DNA from: Collinsella aerofaciens
Lineage (GTDB): Bacteria > Actinomycetota > Coriobacteriia > Coriobacteriales > Coriobacteriaceae
Assembly: GCA_905213325.1 (NCBI GenBank)
Contig: CAJMHW010000021.1
Coordinates: forward strand, 1-36,511
Length of the DNA stretch: 36,511 nucleotides
Reading direction: 5' to 3'
Shown here: in pieces, positions 29,485-36,511 of the stretch
Position numbering within the stretch: the stretch's first letter is position 1
Layout: each line of letters begins with the position of its first letter
Notes under the pieces: generated by a model
The model's database searches: none
The model's input: only the letters and a program-made list of their open reading frames with translations
Told to the model about the DNA's origin: nothing
Translations under genes and position numbers: made by a program

Positions 29485-31869
29485 CTACAGCGTCATGTTT
29501 GGATCGGCGTCGACGTCGAACGGCGAGATTTCACCTCGGTCGAATTTACGGCGGGCGACCTCCGCGATCATGGCAGCGTTATCGGTGCAGGCAGACAAGG
29601 GCGGCACCGTCACGCGGATCCCCTGACGCCCGAGCTTCTTGATCATCATTTCGCGCAGATGCGGATTGGCCGAAACGCCACCGCCGATGCAATACTCCTT
29701 GCACCCGGTGGCATGCAGGGCGTTTTTGGCCTTCTTGTACTGCACGTCAAAGACCGCCGCCTCAAACGAGGCCGCCAGATCGGGCAGATGAATCGTGCGC
29801 CCGGCCTTGGTCTCCTGCTCGATGTAGAGCGTCACTGCCGTCTTGAGGCCTGAAAGCGAGAAGCGGTAGTCCCCCCTGCTGTTAAGCGCGCGGGGAAAAT
29901 CGATTGCCTTGGGATTACCCGTCTCGGCAAGCTTGGAGATGATGGGGCCACCGGGGTAGCCCAGGCCCAGCGCCTTGGCAACCTTGTCGAAGGCCTCGCC
30001 CACGGCGTCGTCGAGTGTCTCGCCAAGCACCTCGTAGTCGCCCCATGCCTTTACGTGCACGAGCATGGTGTGCCCGCCCGAGACAAGCGTAAAGATAAAC
30101 GGGGGCTTAAGGTCGGGCTGCGCCAACAGGTTGGCAAACAGGTGACCCTCCAGATGATTGACGCACACGAGCGGCTTGCCGGCAGCATACGCAAAGCCCT
30201 TGGCAAAGGCGACACCCACCACCAGGGCACCCACCAGGCCCGGACCTTGCGTCACGCCCACGGCGGCAAGCTCACTTGGCGCAATCGCCCCACCCTCAAG
30301 GCCAAGCGATGCCGCGGCATCTTCAAGCGCCGCATCTACGACGCTCACAATCACCTCGACGTGCTTGCGCGAGGCAATCTCGGGCACCACGCCGCCAAAG
30401 CGAGCATGAAAATCAATCTGCGTCGACACCTGGTTGGCCAGCATCTTGCCGTCCGCATCGATAATCGCCACAGCCGTCTCGTCGCAGGAGCTCTCAATGG
30501 CAAGAACTAGGCGACGGCGCTCGATTTCGGCACGCTCCTCAGCGGTGCGCTCGGGCGCGGGCAGCGGCCATGCGCGCTGTTCGGCAGCAGTTGGCTCGGG
30601 CGAGGCATTGTCGAGAGGAAGCACCAGGGGCAGCGGTGCCGTCATGACGATGGCATCCTTACCGGCACCGTAGTAGCCACGGCGACGACCCGCCTCGGTA
30701 AAGCCCAGGGCGGCATAGAGTGCAATTGCGCCCTCGTTGCCGTCCTCGACCTCAAGCGAAGCCGTAGTGCAGCCGAGCATCTGCGCGTCATAGCTCACGT
30801 GCGACAGAAGCTTGCGGGCGATACCCTCACGGCGATGAGACGAATCGACGGCAACGTCCATAATCTGCACGTCCCCGTCGACGACCATACCGCCGGCAAG
30901 GCCCAGCAGCTGGCCATCGTCGTGCGCCACCCACCAGCTACGCGGAGCGGCAACGTCCTCGCCCAGCTCGGACAGGAACATGTTCGGCGTCCACGCCTCG
31001 TGTCCGGCGCCTTCAAAGCAGGCGGTTTCCAGTGCGCTCGCGCCCTCGGCATCCGCCGCGCCCATGGGGCGGAATTGCAGGTGACGTCCGGCGAGCTCGT
31101 CGGCAACGCCCGTAATTTCGCTCTGCTCGCTCTCGGCAAGACCGAGGCGCTTGCGCTCGTTTTCCTCGGCATCAGAAAGGCGCGTATAGATCGGTAGGAC
31201 GCGGGCCGGGTCGCCGTCACCCGCGGCATGCGCAAGGATGAGGCCCTCGCCCGAAGGCCACCACAAGTCGCGCTCTACGCAACGAGCGGCCTCATCCTCG
31301 CCCAACAGCTTGCCATAACGCACGAGACCGTCGCCAGTCAGCTGAACCTGGTCCCAGTCCGCGGCTTGGCGCCACTCATCAAGCGCCACGGCAGCTTTGA
31401 CCACGCGCTCGCGCTCAAACTGACGCTCGGGGCCCTCGTCGCTCAGCACATACAAAGCCGGATACACCTCGCCGCGCATGGCATCGGCCAGAATGCCGAG
31501 CTTGCCACGCACGCCAGCCTTCCATGCCGTCCAGGCGCAGGCATCGAGTGTCGACACACCCAACAGCGGCACGTTGGCACCGCGCGCCAAGCCCTTGGCG
31601 GTGGAAATGCCGATACGCACGCCGGTAAACGAACCCGGACCGCGACCGACAACGTAACTGCCCACGTCGGCACGGTCCATGCCAGCCTGAGCAAGCACGC
31701 TGTCAACGGTATTCACGAGCTCCACATTGGCATGGCGACGGCACATATGGTCGCCACTCGCCAGCTTCGCCTCGCCCGTCTGCCCATCAATCCAGCTTGC
31801 CGCGCAGGCAAGCATATCGGTCGAAGTATCGAGCGCTACCACCAGCGCGTAATCGTTATGCAAGCTCAT
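29485..31869 (-). CDS. tsaD: Fused TsaB-RimI-TsaD: tRNA t6A synthesis and N-acetyltransferase
   Basis: The 794-aa protein has three domains. The first ~250 residues are TsaB-like (VVALDTSTDMLACAA, VVGRGPGSFTGVRIGISTAKGLA). Residues ~262-415 form a GNAT acetyltransferase of the RimI type (MDVAVDSSHRREGIARKLLSHV, EVEDGNEGAIALYAALGF), which acetylates ribosomal protein S18 in other bacteria. Residues ~445-794 form TsaD (LAIESSCDETAVAI, the metal-binding NHLEGHLFA, SGGHTMLVHV, GYPGGPIISKLA, GGGVSANPHLREMM). TsaB, TsaD and TsaE together transfer threonylcarbamoyl to A37 of ANN-decoding tRNAs. The ATG at 31869 overlaps the tsaE end by 14 nt, so they are coupled. A TTG 6 codons upstream is less likely. 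Confidence 0.95.
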   Translation of the reverse strand: MSLHNDYALVVALDTSTDMLACAASWIDGQTGEAKLASGDHMCRRHANVELVNTVDSVLAQAGMDRADVGSYVVGRGPGSFTGVRIGISTAKGLARGANVPLLGVSTLDACAWTAWKAGVRGKLGILADAMRGEVYPALYVLSDEGPERQFERERVVKAAVALDEWRQAADWDQVQLTGDGLVRYGKLLGEDEAARCVERDLWWPSGEGLILAHAAGDGDPARVLPIYTRLSDAEENERKRLGLAESEQSEITGVADELAGRHLQFRPMGAADAEGASALETACFEGAGHEAWTPNMFLSELGEDVAAPRSWWVAHDDGQLLGLAGGMVVDGDVQIMDVAVDSSHRREGIARKLLSHVSYDAQMLGCTTASLEVEDGNEGAIALYAALGFTEAGRRRGYYGAGKDAIVMTAPLPLVLPLDNASPEPTAAEQRAWPLPAPERTAEERAEIERRRLVLAIESSCDETAVAIIDADGKMLANQVSTQIDFHARFGGVVPEIASRKHVEVIVSVVDAALEDAAASLGLEGGAIAPSELAAVGVTQGPGLVGALVVGVAFAKGFAYAAGKPLVCVNHLEGHLFANLLAQPDLKPPFIFTLVSGGHTMLVHVKAWGDYEVLGETLDDAVGEAFDKVAKALGLGYPGGPIISKLAETGNPKAIDFPRALNSRGDYRFSLSGLKTAVTLYIEQETKAGRTIHLPDLAASFEAAVFDVQYKKAKNALHATGCKEYCIGGGVSANPHLREMMIKKLGRQGIRVTVPPLSACTDNAAMIAEVARRKFDRGEISPFDVDADPNMTL

Positions 31870-32362
31870 CTTGTACAGCCTTATCAATCAAATCGGAAAG
31901 CTTCGCTGCGCGCTCGCCGTGCGCCTCGAGCGTTATCATTCGCACGTCGTTATCGTTCTCATCACGCTTAAGCGTTACCGAAAGATACTCGTCTGTCAGT
32001 TCGTCCTGGAACTGTTCGCCCCACTCCAACAGACAGGCACCCTCATAGCCCAGTACATCGAAAATGCCCGTATCCTCGAGCTCGTAAGCATGCTCCAGAC
32101 GGTACAGGTCAAAGTGGAACAGAGGAATACGCCCCTGGTCATGAACAGCCATGAGTGCAAATGTGGGGCTCGTGACCATATGACCGTCGCCCAGACCACG
32201 CGAAACGCCCTTGGTAAAGTGGGTTTTGCCCACCCCGAGGCCGCCGGTCAAGATCAGCACATCACCATCTTCCAGGCACGGCGCAACCAGCTCGCCAAAA
32301 TGCTCCGTATCAGCAGAGCAAGCCGTTTTATAAATACCTACCCCCAGGCGCTCCAGGGACAT
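31856..32362 (-). CDS. tsaE: tRNA threonylcarbamoyladenosine biosynthesis ATPase
   Basis: The 168-aa protein is a TsaE-family P-loop ATPase that drives turnover of the TsaBD complex. Walker A reads GGLGVGKTHFTKG. HMVTSPTFALMAVHD is the switch region, FHFDLYRLEHAYELEDTGIFD follows, and the strand CLLEWGEQFQDEL is the Walker-B-like part typical of TsaE. AAGGAG precedes the ATG by 5 nt. Its 3' end overlaps the tsaB-rimI-tsaD gene, so all three t6A functions are made together. Upstream it follows udg by 12 nt. Confidence 0.95.
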   Translation of the reverse strand: MSLERLGVGIYKTACSADTEHFGELVAPCLEDGDVLILTGGLGVGKTHFTKGVSRGLGDGHMVTSPTFALMAVHDQGRIPLFHFDLYRLEHAYELEDTGIFDVLGYEGACLLEWGEQFQDELTDEYLSVTLKRDENDNDVRMITLEAHGERAAKLSDLIDKAVQDELA

Positions 32363-32374
32363 ATATGCTCCTTA

Positions 32375-32995
32375 TTATTCCGAGGCGCCCTCTGGCGCGG
32401 GGTGTCGCTCCAGATAGTCGCCCAGCATCTTAAAGTCTTCCTCCAGCAACTCCTGCCACGCCGGATTGCGCAGCGCCGCCGCAGGATGAAACGTCGGCAT
32501 CACCACAAAGTGCCCCATCTGATGGAACCTGCCGCGCAGCTTGGTAATGCCAATCTCGGTCTTGAGCACAAAGTGCGTTGCGGGGTTGCCGAGCGTCACG
32601 ATGATATCGGGCCAGATGCTTCGAATCTGCTCGCGCAAAAACGGTGAGCAAGCCAGCACTTCCTCGGGGCGCGGATTGCGGTTTCCCGGCGGGCGACACT
32701 TAAGCACGTTGGCGATATAGACATCCTCGCGCTTAAGACCTGCCAGGGACAAAATGCCGTTGAGGTCTTCACCCGCCGCACCCACAAAGGGTTCGCCCTG
32801 CAAATCCTCGTTACGACCCGGTGCTTCACCAATAAACATGACGCGGGCGCGGGGGTTTCCCACGCCAAACACGATATTGTGGCGCGACTGGTAGAGCTGG
32901 CAGAGGTGACAATCGCCCAGAACAGCCTCAATCTCCTCGAGTGCGACCTCACGTGGCGCCTGATGGGTATGGCCGGGGATGTGCATGACGCCCAT
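32375..32995 (-). CDS. udg: Uracil-DNA glycosylase, type 4/5 iron-sulfur family
   Basis: The 206-aa protein is a family 4-like UDG that removes uracil from DNA. An iron-sulfur cluster is indicated by Cys pairs in GDCHLCQLYQSR and NVLKCRPPGNRNPRPEEVLACSPF. Motif A reads FIGEAPGRNEDLQGEPFVGAAGEDLNGIL (GEAPGxxED) and motif B is MPTFHPAAALRNP, with the active-site His. GGAG lies 5 nt before the ATG. It sits in the acpS-alr-tsa operon 8 nt after alr and is probably expressed constitutively with it. Confidence 0.94.
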   Translation of the reverse strand: MGVMHIPGHTHQAPREVALEEIEAVLGDCHLCQLYQSRHNIVFGVGNPRARVMFIGEAPGRNEDLQGEPFVGAAGEDLNGILSLAGLKREDVYIANVLKCRPPGNRNPRPEEVLACSPFLREQIRSIWPDIIVTLGNPATHFVLKTEIGITKLRGRFHQMGHFVVMPTFHPAAALRNPAWQELLEEDFKMLGDYLERHPAPEGASE

Positions 32996-33003
32996 GGCGA
33001 CTC

Positions 33004-34149
33004 CTACACGTAGACCTTGTCGAGGCGCATGCCAAAGCCGCAGGCGACCTCGTAGTTAATCGTTCCGCGCAGTCGGGCCATCTCGTCCATAGTGATCTCG
33101 GCATCGCCATCGCGGCCGACAATAATCATCTCGTCACCATACTCGGCCTCGGGAATCTCGTGTGCCGGGTTGGACTGAATGGCGACCATAAACTGATCCA
33201 TGCAGATATTGCCAACCTGACGCACGCGCTCGCCGCGATACAGCACGTCCATACGATTGGAAAGCGTACGCGATAGGCCGTCGGCATAACCGATCGGCAG
33301 CGTGCAGATCTGAACGCGCGTACGCGGTACGCGGTAGGTAAAACCGTAGCCCACACCCTCGCCCATCGCAGGGTGTGCCACGCGCGTCACGCGCGCATGG
33401 ACGCTCATAACGGGATCGAGCTGCATCACGTGGCCGCTCAGCTCGCACGGCTGCATGCCATACAAGCCAACGCCGGCGCGAATCATATCAAAATGCATCG
33501 AAGGGTCGAGCATCGAGGACGGCGTGTTGGCGCAGTGCACGATACCGCACTCAAAACCCGCATCCTTAATGGCCTGAACGGCCTCGGTAAAGCGCTGGCA
33601 CTGCAGCTTGTAGTCCCAGCCCGAAGGTTCATCGGCAGTGGCGAAGTGTGTAAATACGCCATCGCACTGAATGCCGCGATGGAAACTAATGCCGCGGACA
33701 AAGTCGAGCACCTGCGTGTAATGTACGCCGATACGGTTCATACCCGTCTCGATGGCGAGATGATACTTGCCCACCTTGCCCGCCGCGACGGCACATTCGC
33801 CATACGCAAGAGCAAAGTCAGACGTATAGACCGAGGGCATGATATCAAACTCGAGCAACGTCGGAATGGCCTCGATAGGCGGCTCGCTTAGGATGAGGAT
33901 GGGTTTCGTAATCCCGCCCTGTCGGAGCTCAACGCCCTCGTTAACCGTCGCCACGGCAAACATGTCGGCACCGGCCGAATACATGATCTTGGCGCACTCA
34001 ACAGCTCCATGACCATAAGCATCGGCCTTGACCACGCAGCACAGGCGCTGACGTGGATTCAACAAGTTCTTATAGGCCCTCGTGTTGCGACGGAGCGCCC
34101 CGCGGTCGATCTCGACCCAGGACCAGCGCGTCAAATCGGCTTTATTCAT
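33004..34149 (-). CDS. alr: Alanine racemase
   Basis: The 381-aa protein is a PLP-dependent, fold III alanine racemase that supplies D-alanine for peptidoglycan. The PLP lysine is in CVVKADAYGHGAVECAK. SWVEIDRGALRRNTRAYKNLL is the N-terminal signature. IETGMNRIGVHY and VHCANTPSSML follow, with RAGVGLYGMQP. The second catalytic Tyr region is GEGVGYGFTYRV. QVGNICMDQFMVAI and PIGYADGLSRTL complete the C-terminal beta domain. It starts 2 nt after the nnr stop and is co-transcribed with acpS and nnr, an arrangement known from other Gram-positive bacteria. Confidence 0.95.
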   Translation of the reverse strand: MNKADLTRWSWVEIDRGALRRNTRAYKNLLNPRQRLCCVVKADAYGHGAVECAKIMYSAGADMFAVATVNEGVELRQGGITKPILILSEPPIEAIPTLLEFDIMPSVYTSDFALAYGECAVAAGKVGKYHLAIETGMNRIGVHYTQVLDFVRGISFHRGIQCDGVFTHFATADEPSGWDYKLQCQRFTEAVQAIKDAGFECGIVHCANTPSSMLDPSMHFDMIRAGVGLYGMQPCELSGHVMQLDPVMSVHARVTRVAHPAMGEGVGYGFTYRVPRTRVQICTLPIGYADGLSRTLSNRMDVLYRGERVRQVGNICMDQFMVAIQSNPAHEIPEAEYGDEMIIVGRDGDAEITMDEMARLRGTINYEVACGFGMRLDKVYV

Positions 34150-34151
34150 GA

Positions 34152-35768
34152 TTAGTCATCCGACCCTTCGTCCATGATTCCCAGATCTTCGAGCGCATCC
34201 TTTGCCGCCAGTTCCATGGCGGGACCGATCAAGTCGATAAGATCGGTCGCGATGACGCTCTTCTCACCATACTCCGTCGCCGCGGCAAAACCGGCGTAGC
34301 TGTGAAGTGCGACGGCGTACGAATACAGCAACTCCCAACGATCCATCTCGTCGCGCATGGTGGCAAGCGTGCCGGCCAAAATACCCGCGAGAACATCACC
34401 TGAACCGGCAGTTGCCAGAGAAGCCGGACCCGAGAGCGGCAGCAGTACACGCTCAACGCCACAGATAGCCGTCGTCGGCCCTTTGGCAATGACCACCAGA
34501 TTGTCGGAGCCTGCAGCCCAGACAACCTTCTGCGCGGCTGCAATCGCGGTACCAAGGTCGTTCACCTCGTCACCGGCAACCAGACGCGAAAGCTCACGAT
34601 AGTGCGGTGTCATAACCAACGGCTGCTCGCGACGATACATCTCGGGGTTACTATCAATACCGTCAATGGCAATCTTAGCAAGGCAGTTGAGTGCATCGGC
34701 ATCCAAAATAAGCGGTACATCAAGCTCGAGCAAGCCCGAAACCACCTGCATAGCGCCGGCAGACGTCGTCATACCGGGACCGCACAGTACGCAGCTGTAC
34801 TTCTTTGCAATCTCGCACACCGTCATGCGCGCAGCGGCGCCAAAGGAGCCGCGGGAATCAGACGGAATAGCAAAGACGGGAATCGAAGGAAGTGCAATGC
34901 GAATAAGATTAGCGCAGGCGTCAGGAGCCGCGACTGCCACGTAACCAGCACCCGCGCGAGCTGCAGACTTGGCCGCCATAATGGCAGCACCAGGATATTG
35001 TGCAGATCCGGCGACAATAAGCACAGAGCCACGGGAATACTTATCGATATTCGTAGGTAGTGGGGCAAAGTAATCAACTAAGTCACCGGGCTCGACAATC
35101 TCGGCGGCGTGGTCGACATCATCGATGACCTCGTCAAGACGGTCGTAAAGATTGCCGCAGATCAAATCGCCAGCATACTCAGGGCCATCAGCGCTATACA
35201 GACCAATCTTGGGCGCAATCATCGTCACCGTATGTTCGGCACGAATGCAGTCGTCATCAACAACGCCCGTCTCGGCATTCAGGCCCGAGGGGACATCAAT
35301 GGATACGACACAATCGGCGCATTCATTGACCGTAGGAATCCAGATGGAGAACGGCGCACGCAGATTCCCATGGAAACCGGTACCAAAAATGGCATCGACA
35401 ACAACATCGGCCTTATCGATCAAAACCTCGAGTTCGTCACGCGAGGGGCCGACGCAAACGTGCACATCGCGGCCGGCAGTACGACGAGCAACATGACGTG
35501 CCAGAGCAGCAGGAATCTCATCCGGCTCAACCGGAGAAACGATATCGACGTCCACACCCTTATGGCTCAGGATATCGGCGGCAACCCAACCGTCGCCGCC
35601 ATTATTACCAAAACCGACCAGAACGAGAACCCGATCGGGATTGAGCTTCAAGACCTCGTTGGCGGCAAACTCACCCGCTAGCTCCATAAGCTCGGCCTTC
35701 GAAGTCCCTTCGCGTTCGATGATATCCTCGAGACGAACGACTTCTTCGGTACTCAAAACCGGTTTCAT
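34152..35768 (-). CDS. nnr: Bifunctional NAD(P)H-hydrate repair enzyme (epimerase + dehydratase)
   Basis: The 538-aa protein joins two repair activities. Residues 1 to ~215 are the YjeF_N/NnrE epimerase (LVLVGFGNNGGDGWVAADILSHKG, VDAIFGTGFHGN, CVVSIDVPSGLNAETG). Residues ~225-538 are the NnrD ADP-dependent (S)-NAD(P)H-hydrate dehydratase of ribokinase-like fold (SVLIVAGSAQYPGAAIMAAKSAARAGAGYV, VLCGPGM, LDADALNCLAK, MTPHYRELSRLVAG, the GSGDVLAGILAGTLA catalytic Asp motif). Together they restore damaged NAD(P)HX. The start codon directly follows the acpS stop with no gap, and AGGAG lies within the end of acpS. Co-occurrence with acpS and alr is common. Confidence 0.95.
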   Translation of the reverse strand: MKPVLSTEEVVRLEDIIEREGTSKAELMELAGEFAANEVLKLNPDRVLVLVGFGNNGGDGWVAADILSHKGVDVDIVSPVEPDEIPAALARHVARRTAGRDVHVCVGPSRDELEVLIDKADVVVDAIFGTGFHGNLRAPFSIWIPTVNECADCVVSIDVPSGLNAETGVVDDDCIRAEHTVTMIAPKIGLYSADGPEYAGDLICGNLYDRLDEVIDDVDHAAEIVEPGDLVDYFAPLPTNIDKYSRGSVLIVAGSAQYPGAAIMAAKSAARAGAGYVAVAAPDACANLIRIALPSIPVFAIPSDSRGSFGAAARMTVCEIAKKYSCVLCGPGMTTSAGAMQVVSGLLELDVPLILDADALNCLAKIAIDGIDSNPEMYRREQPLVMTPHYRELSRLVAGDEVNDLGTAIAAAQKVVWAAGSDNLVVIAKGPTTAICGVERVLLPLSGPASLATAGSGDVLAGILAGTLATMRDEMDRWELLYSYAVALHSYAGFAAATEYGEKSVIATDLIDLIGPAMELAAKDALEDLGIMDEGSDD

Positions 35769-36308
35769 CTATGCTCCTAGCGTATCTTGCGAAGCATCGC
35801 CCAGGTGCTCCGTCAATGCTGAATTCTGCAGCTGCTCAAGCTCATCTAAAACAGAGCGAGCCTCTTTAAATGTCTGCGCTACGCGTTTCTTGGTGCTCAC
35901 CTTTTCATCTTTTGGCTTAGGCCGAGCATCTTCGGTAATCGCGATGGCATTCGCAACGGCTAAGTCTCCTGTAAGCGTAATGGAAAGAGCGACCTCAACA
36001 ACACCCAGCTCATGAGCGATCTCGAGTGCACGGCCCGAAAGCAGCGCCTTCGGTTTGCCGAGTTTATCACGCGTTACCGAAACATCCTTGCGACCCACGC
36101 CTTGACTAAAACCCGTGCCGAGAGCTTTAAGCACCGCCTCGCGCGAAGCAAAGCGGCTCGCATAGTGAGCAGCGGGACGCGATGATACATCGCAATACGC
36201 ACGCTCTTCTTCGGTAAACACACGCCGAGCAAACGACGGCGTCTTTTCAAGAATTGATTTCATCCGGGAAATCTCGACGATATCAACGCCGATACCAGCT
36301 TCAGCCAT
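35769..36308 (-). CDS. acpS: Holo-[acyl-carrier-protein] synthase with C-terminal extension
   Basis: The 179-aa protein is an AcpS-type phosphopantetheinyl transferase that activates acyl carrier protein. Key motifs are GIGVDIVEISRM (Mg-binding Asp), FTEEERAYC, and HYASRFASREAVLKALGTGF (Glu and Lys of the active site), then GRKDVSVTRDKLGKPKALLSG and a SITLTGDLAVANAIA strand. After ~residue 125 comes an extra ~50-residue charged tail (KPKDEKVSTKKRVAQTFKEARSVLDELEQLQ), probably helical, beyond the usual 115-130 aa. Standard AcpS has SISH before the last strand; here it reads SITLT, a notable change. ATG at 36308 with GGAGGTG 3 nt upstream is chosen over one at 36320. First gene of the operon. 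Confidence 0.93.
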   Translation of the reverse strand: MAEAGIGVDIVEISRMKSILEKTPSFARRVFTEEERAYCDVSSRPAAHYASRFASREAVLKALGTGFSQGVGRKDVSVTRDKLGKPKALLSGRALEIAHELGVVEVALSITLTGDLAVANAIAITEDARPKPKDEKVSTKKRVAQTFKEARSVLDELEQLQNSALTEHLGDASQDTLGA

Positions 36309-36337
36309 GTTCACCTCCATATCGCACAGACTAAGTT

Positions 36338-36367
36338 ATTGTAGCCCGTTCACAGAAGATGCGACAA
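36338..36367 (-). promoter_or_regulatory. Promoter of the acpS-nnr-alr-udg-tsa operon
   Basis: TTGTCG (-35, complement of 36362-36367) and TACAAT (-10, complement of 36338-36343) are 18 nt apart, 29 nt before the acpS ATG. No other promoter is seen in the operon, whose genes are spaced by at most 12 nt. Confidence 0.6.
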
Positions 36368-36417
36368 ACGAGGGTTATAAAACACAGCTACTATGTGAGA
36401 CAAAAGCCCGTAAACGC

Positions 36418-36447
36418 AAAAAAGGGGGAGGCCGCGAGGCCTCCCCC
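36418..36447 (-). terminator. Strong terminator of the gene beyond the right edge
   Basis: GGGGGAGGCC-GCGA-GGCCTCCCCC is a perfect 10-bp stem. On the minus strand it is followed by TTTTTT (36418-36423). It ends transcription arriving from the right edge before the acpS promoter. Confidence 0.9.
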
Positions 36448-36450
36448 TTC

Positions 36451-36511
36451 TCAGTTCAAGCGTACGGCTCGGTGCCGTCCACCGGTCAGCGGCGCCCTGG
36501 CCTCCCACGGG
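36451..36511 (-). other. Possible 3' end of an off-window minus-strand gene
   Basis: One minus-strand frame enters from the edge and reads PWEARAPLTGGRHRAVRLN before a TGA at 36453-36451, 3 nt from the terminator. It could be the tail of a protein or, as the stretch is GC-rich and could fold, of an RNA gene. Too little is present to decide. Confidence 0.25.

Noticed and set aside
36451..36511. tmRNA, SRP RNA or RNase P RNA end at the right edge
   Set aside because: None of the conserved 3'-end motifs of these RNAs is visible in the 61 nt available.

Overview
This 36.5 kb window looks like chromosomal DNA from a high-GC, anaerobic gut actinobacterium. Gene content, a fused tsaB-rimI-tsaD gene and the many long intergenic palindromes fit the Coriobacteriia, possibly Collinsella. 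That placement is inferred from general resemblance and was not searched.

Layout. 1-3884 (minus strand): two SIS-domain sugar-phosphate proteins (one cut by the left edge), two overlapping GntR/UTRA regulators and a small unknown protein. 4133-7719: a LacI regulator divergent from murB, then a secreted coiled-coil/CHAP cell-wall hydrolase. 7985-13174 (plus): galE, malQ and glgP, a Leloir and glycogen/maltodextrin module. 13627-17992 (minus): a carbohydrate ABC importer (lipoprotein, two permeases, MsmK/UgpC-type ATPase). 18299-21699: a TreR-like GntR regulator divergent from a PTS EIICB protein fused to a HAD phosphatase. 21816-24044: a polyprenyl synthase, a protein with two peptidoglycan-binding repeats, and tRNA-Gln(UUG). 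24411-28673 (minus): an orphan JetD-like TOPRIM protein and a CstA-type transporter with a long, probably attenuated leader. 29485-36308 (minus): the tight operon acpS - nnrE/D - alr - udg - tsaE - tsaB/rimI/tsaD.

The sugar genes probably work together. The ABC and PTS systems import oligosaccharides or sugars, MalQ and GlgP process alpha-glucans, and GalE feeds UDP-sugars to the envelope. A shared near-palindrome, TTGTTTRAAC, or its core GTTTAAAC, lies in front of malQ, the ABC lipoprotein, the GntR gene and the PTS-HAD gene, so the local GntR protein may control all four.

The strongest candidate for an undescribed system is a four-copy intergenic element. Each copy has a 69-nt core with invariant flanking motifs (ATCGCGAGTTCCGCACG and GCAGGACTG...GAGCAGG) and a hairpin that co-varies around a TTAAT loop. 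The core is enclosed by perfectly complementary arms of 28-42 bp whose outer sequences are unrelated between copies. Three copies end 7-12 nt from the stop codon of a minus-strand gene. Other notable structures are a tandem array of three ~80-bp palindromic units after glgP, a perfect 31-bp hairpin near 4040, a tRNA-Gln 3'-end duplication, and an Ile/Val-rich leader peptide plus terminator in front of cstA.
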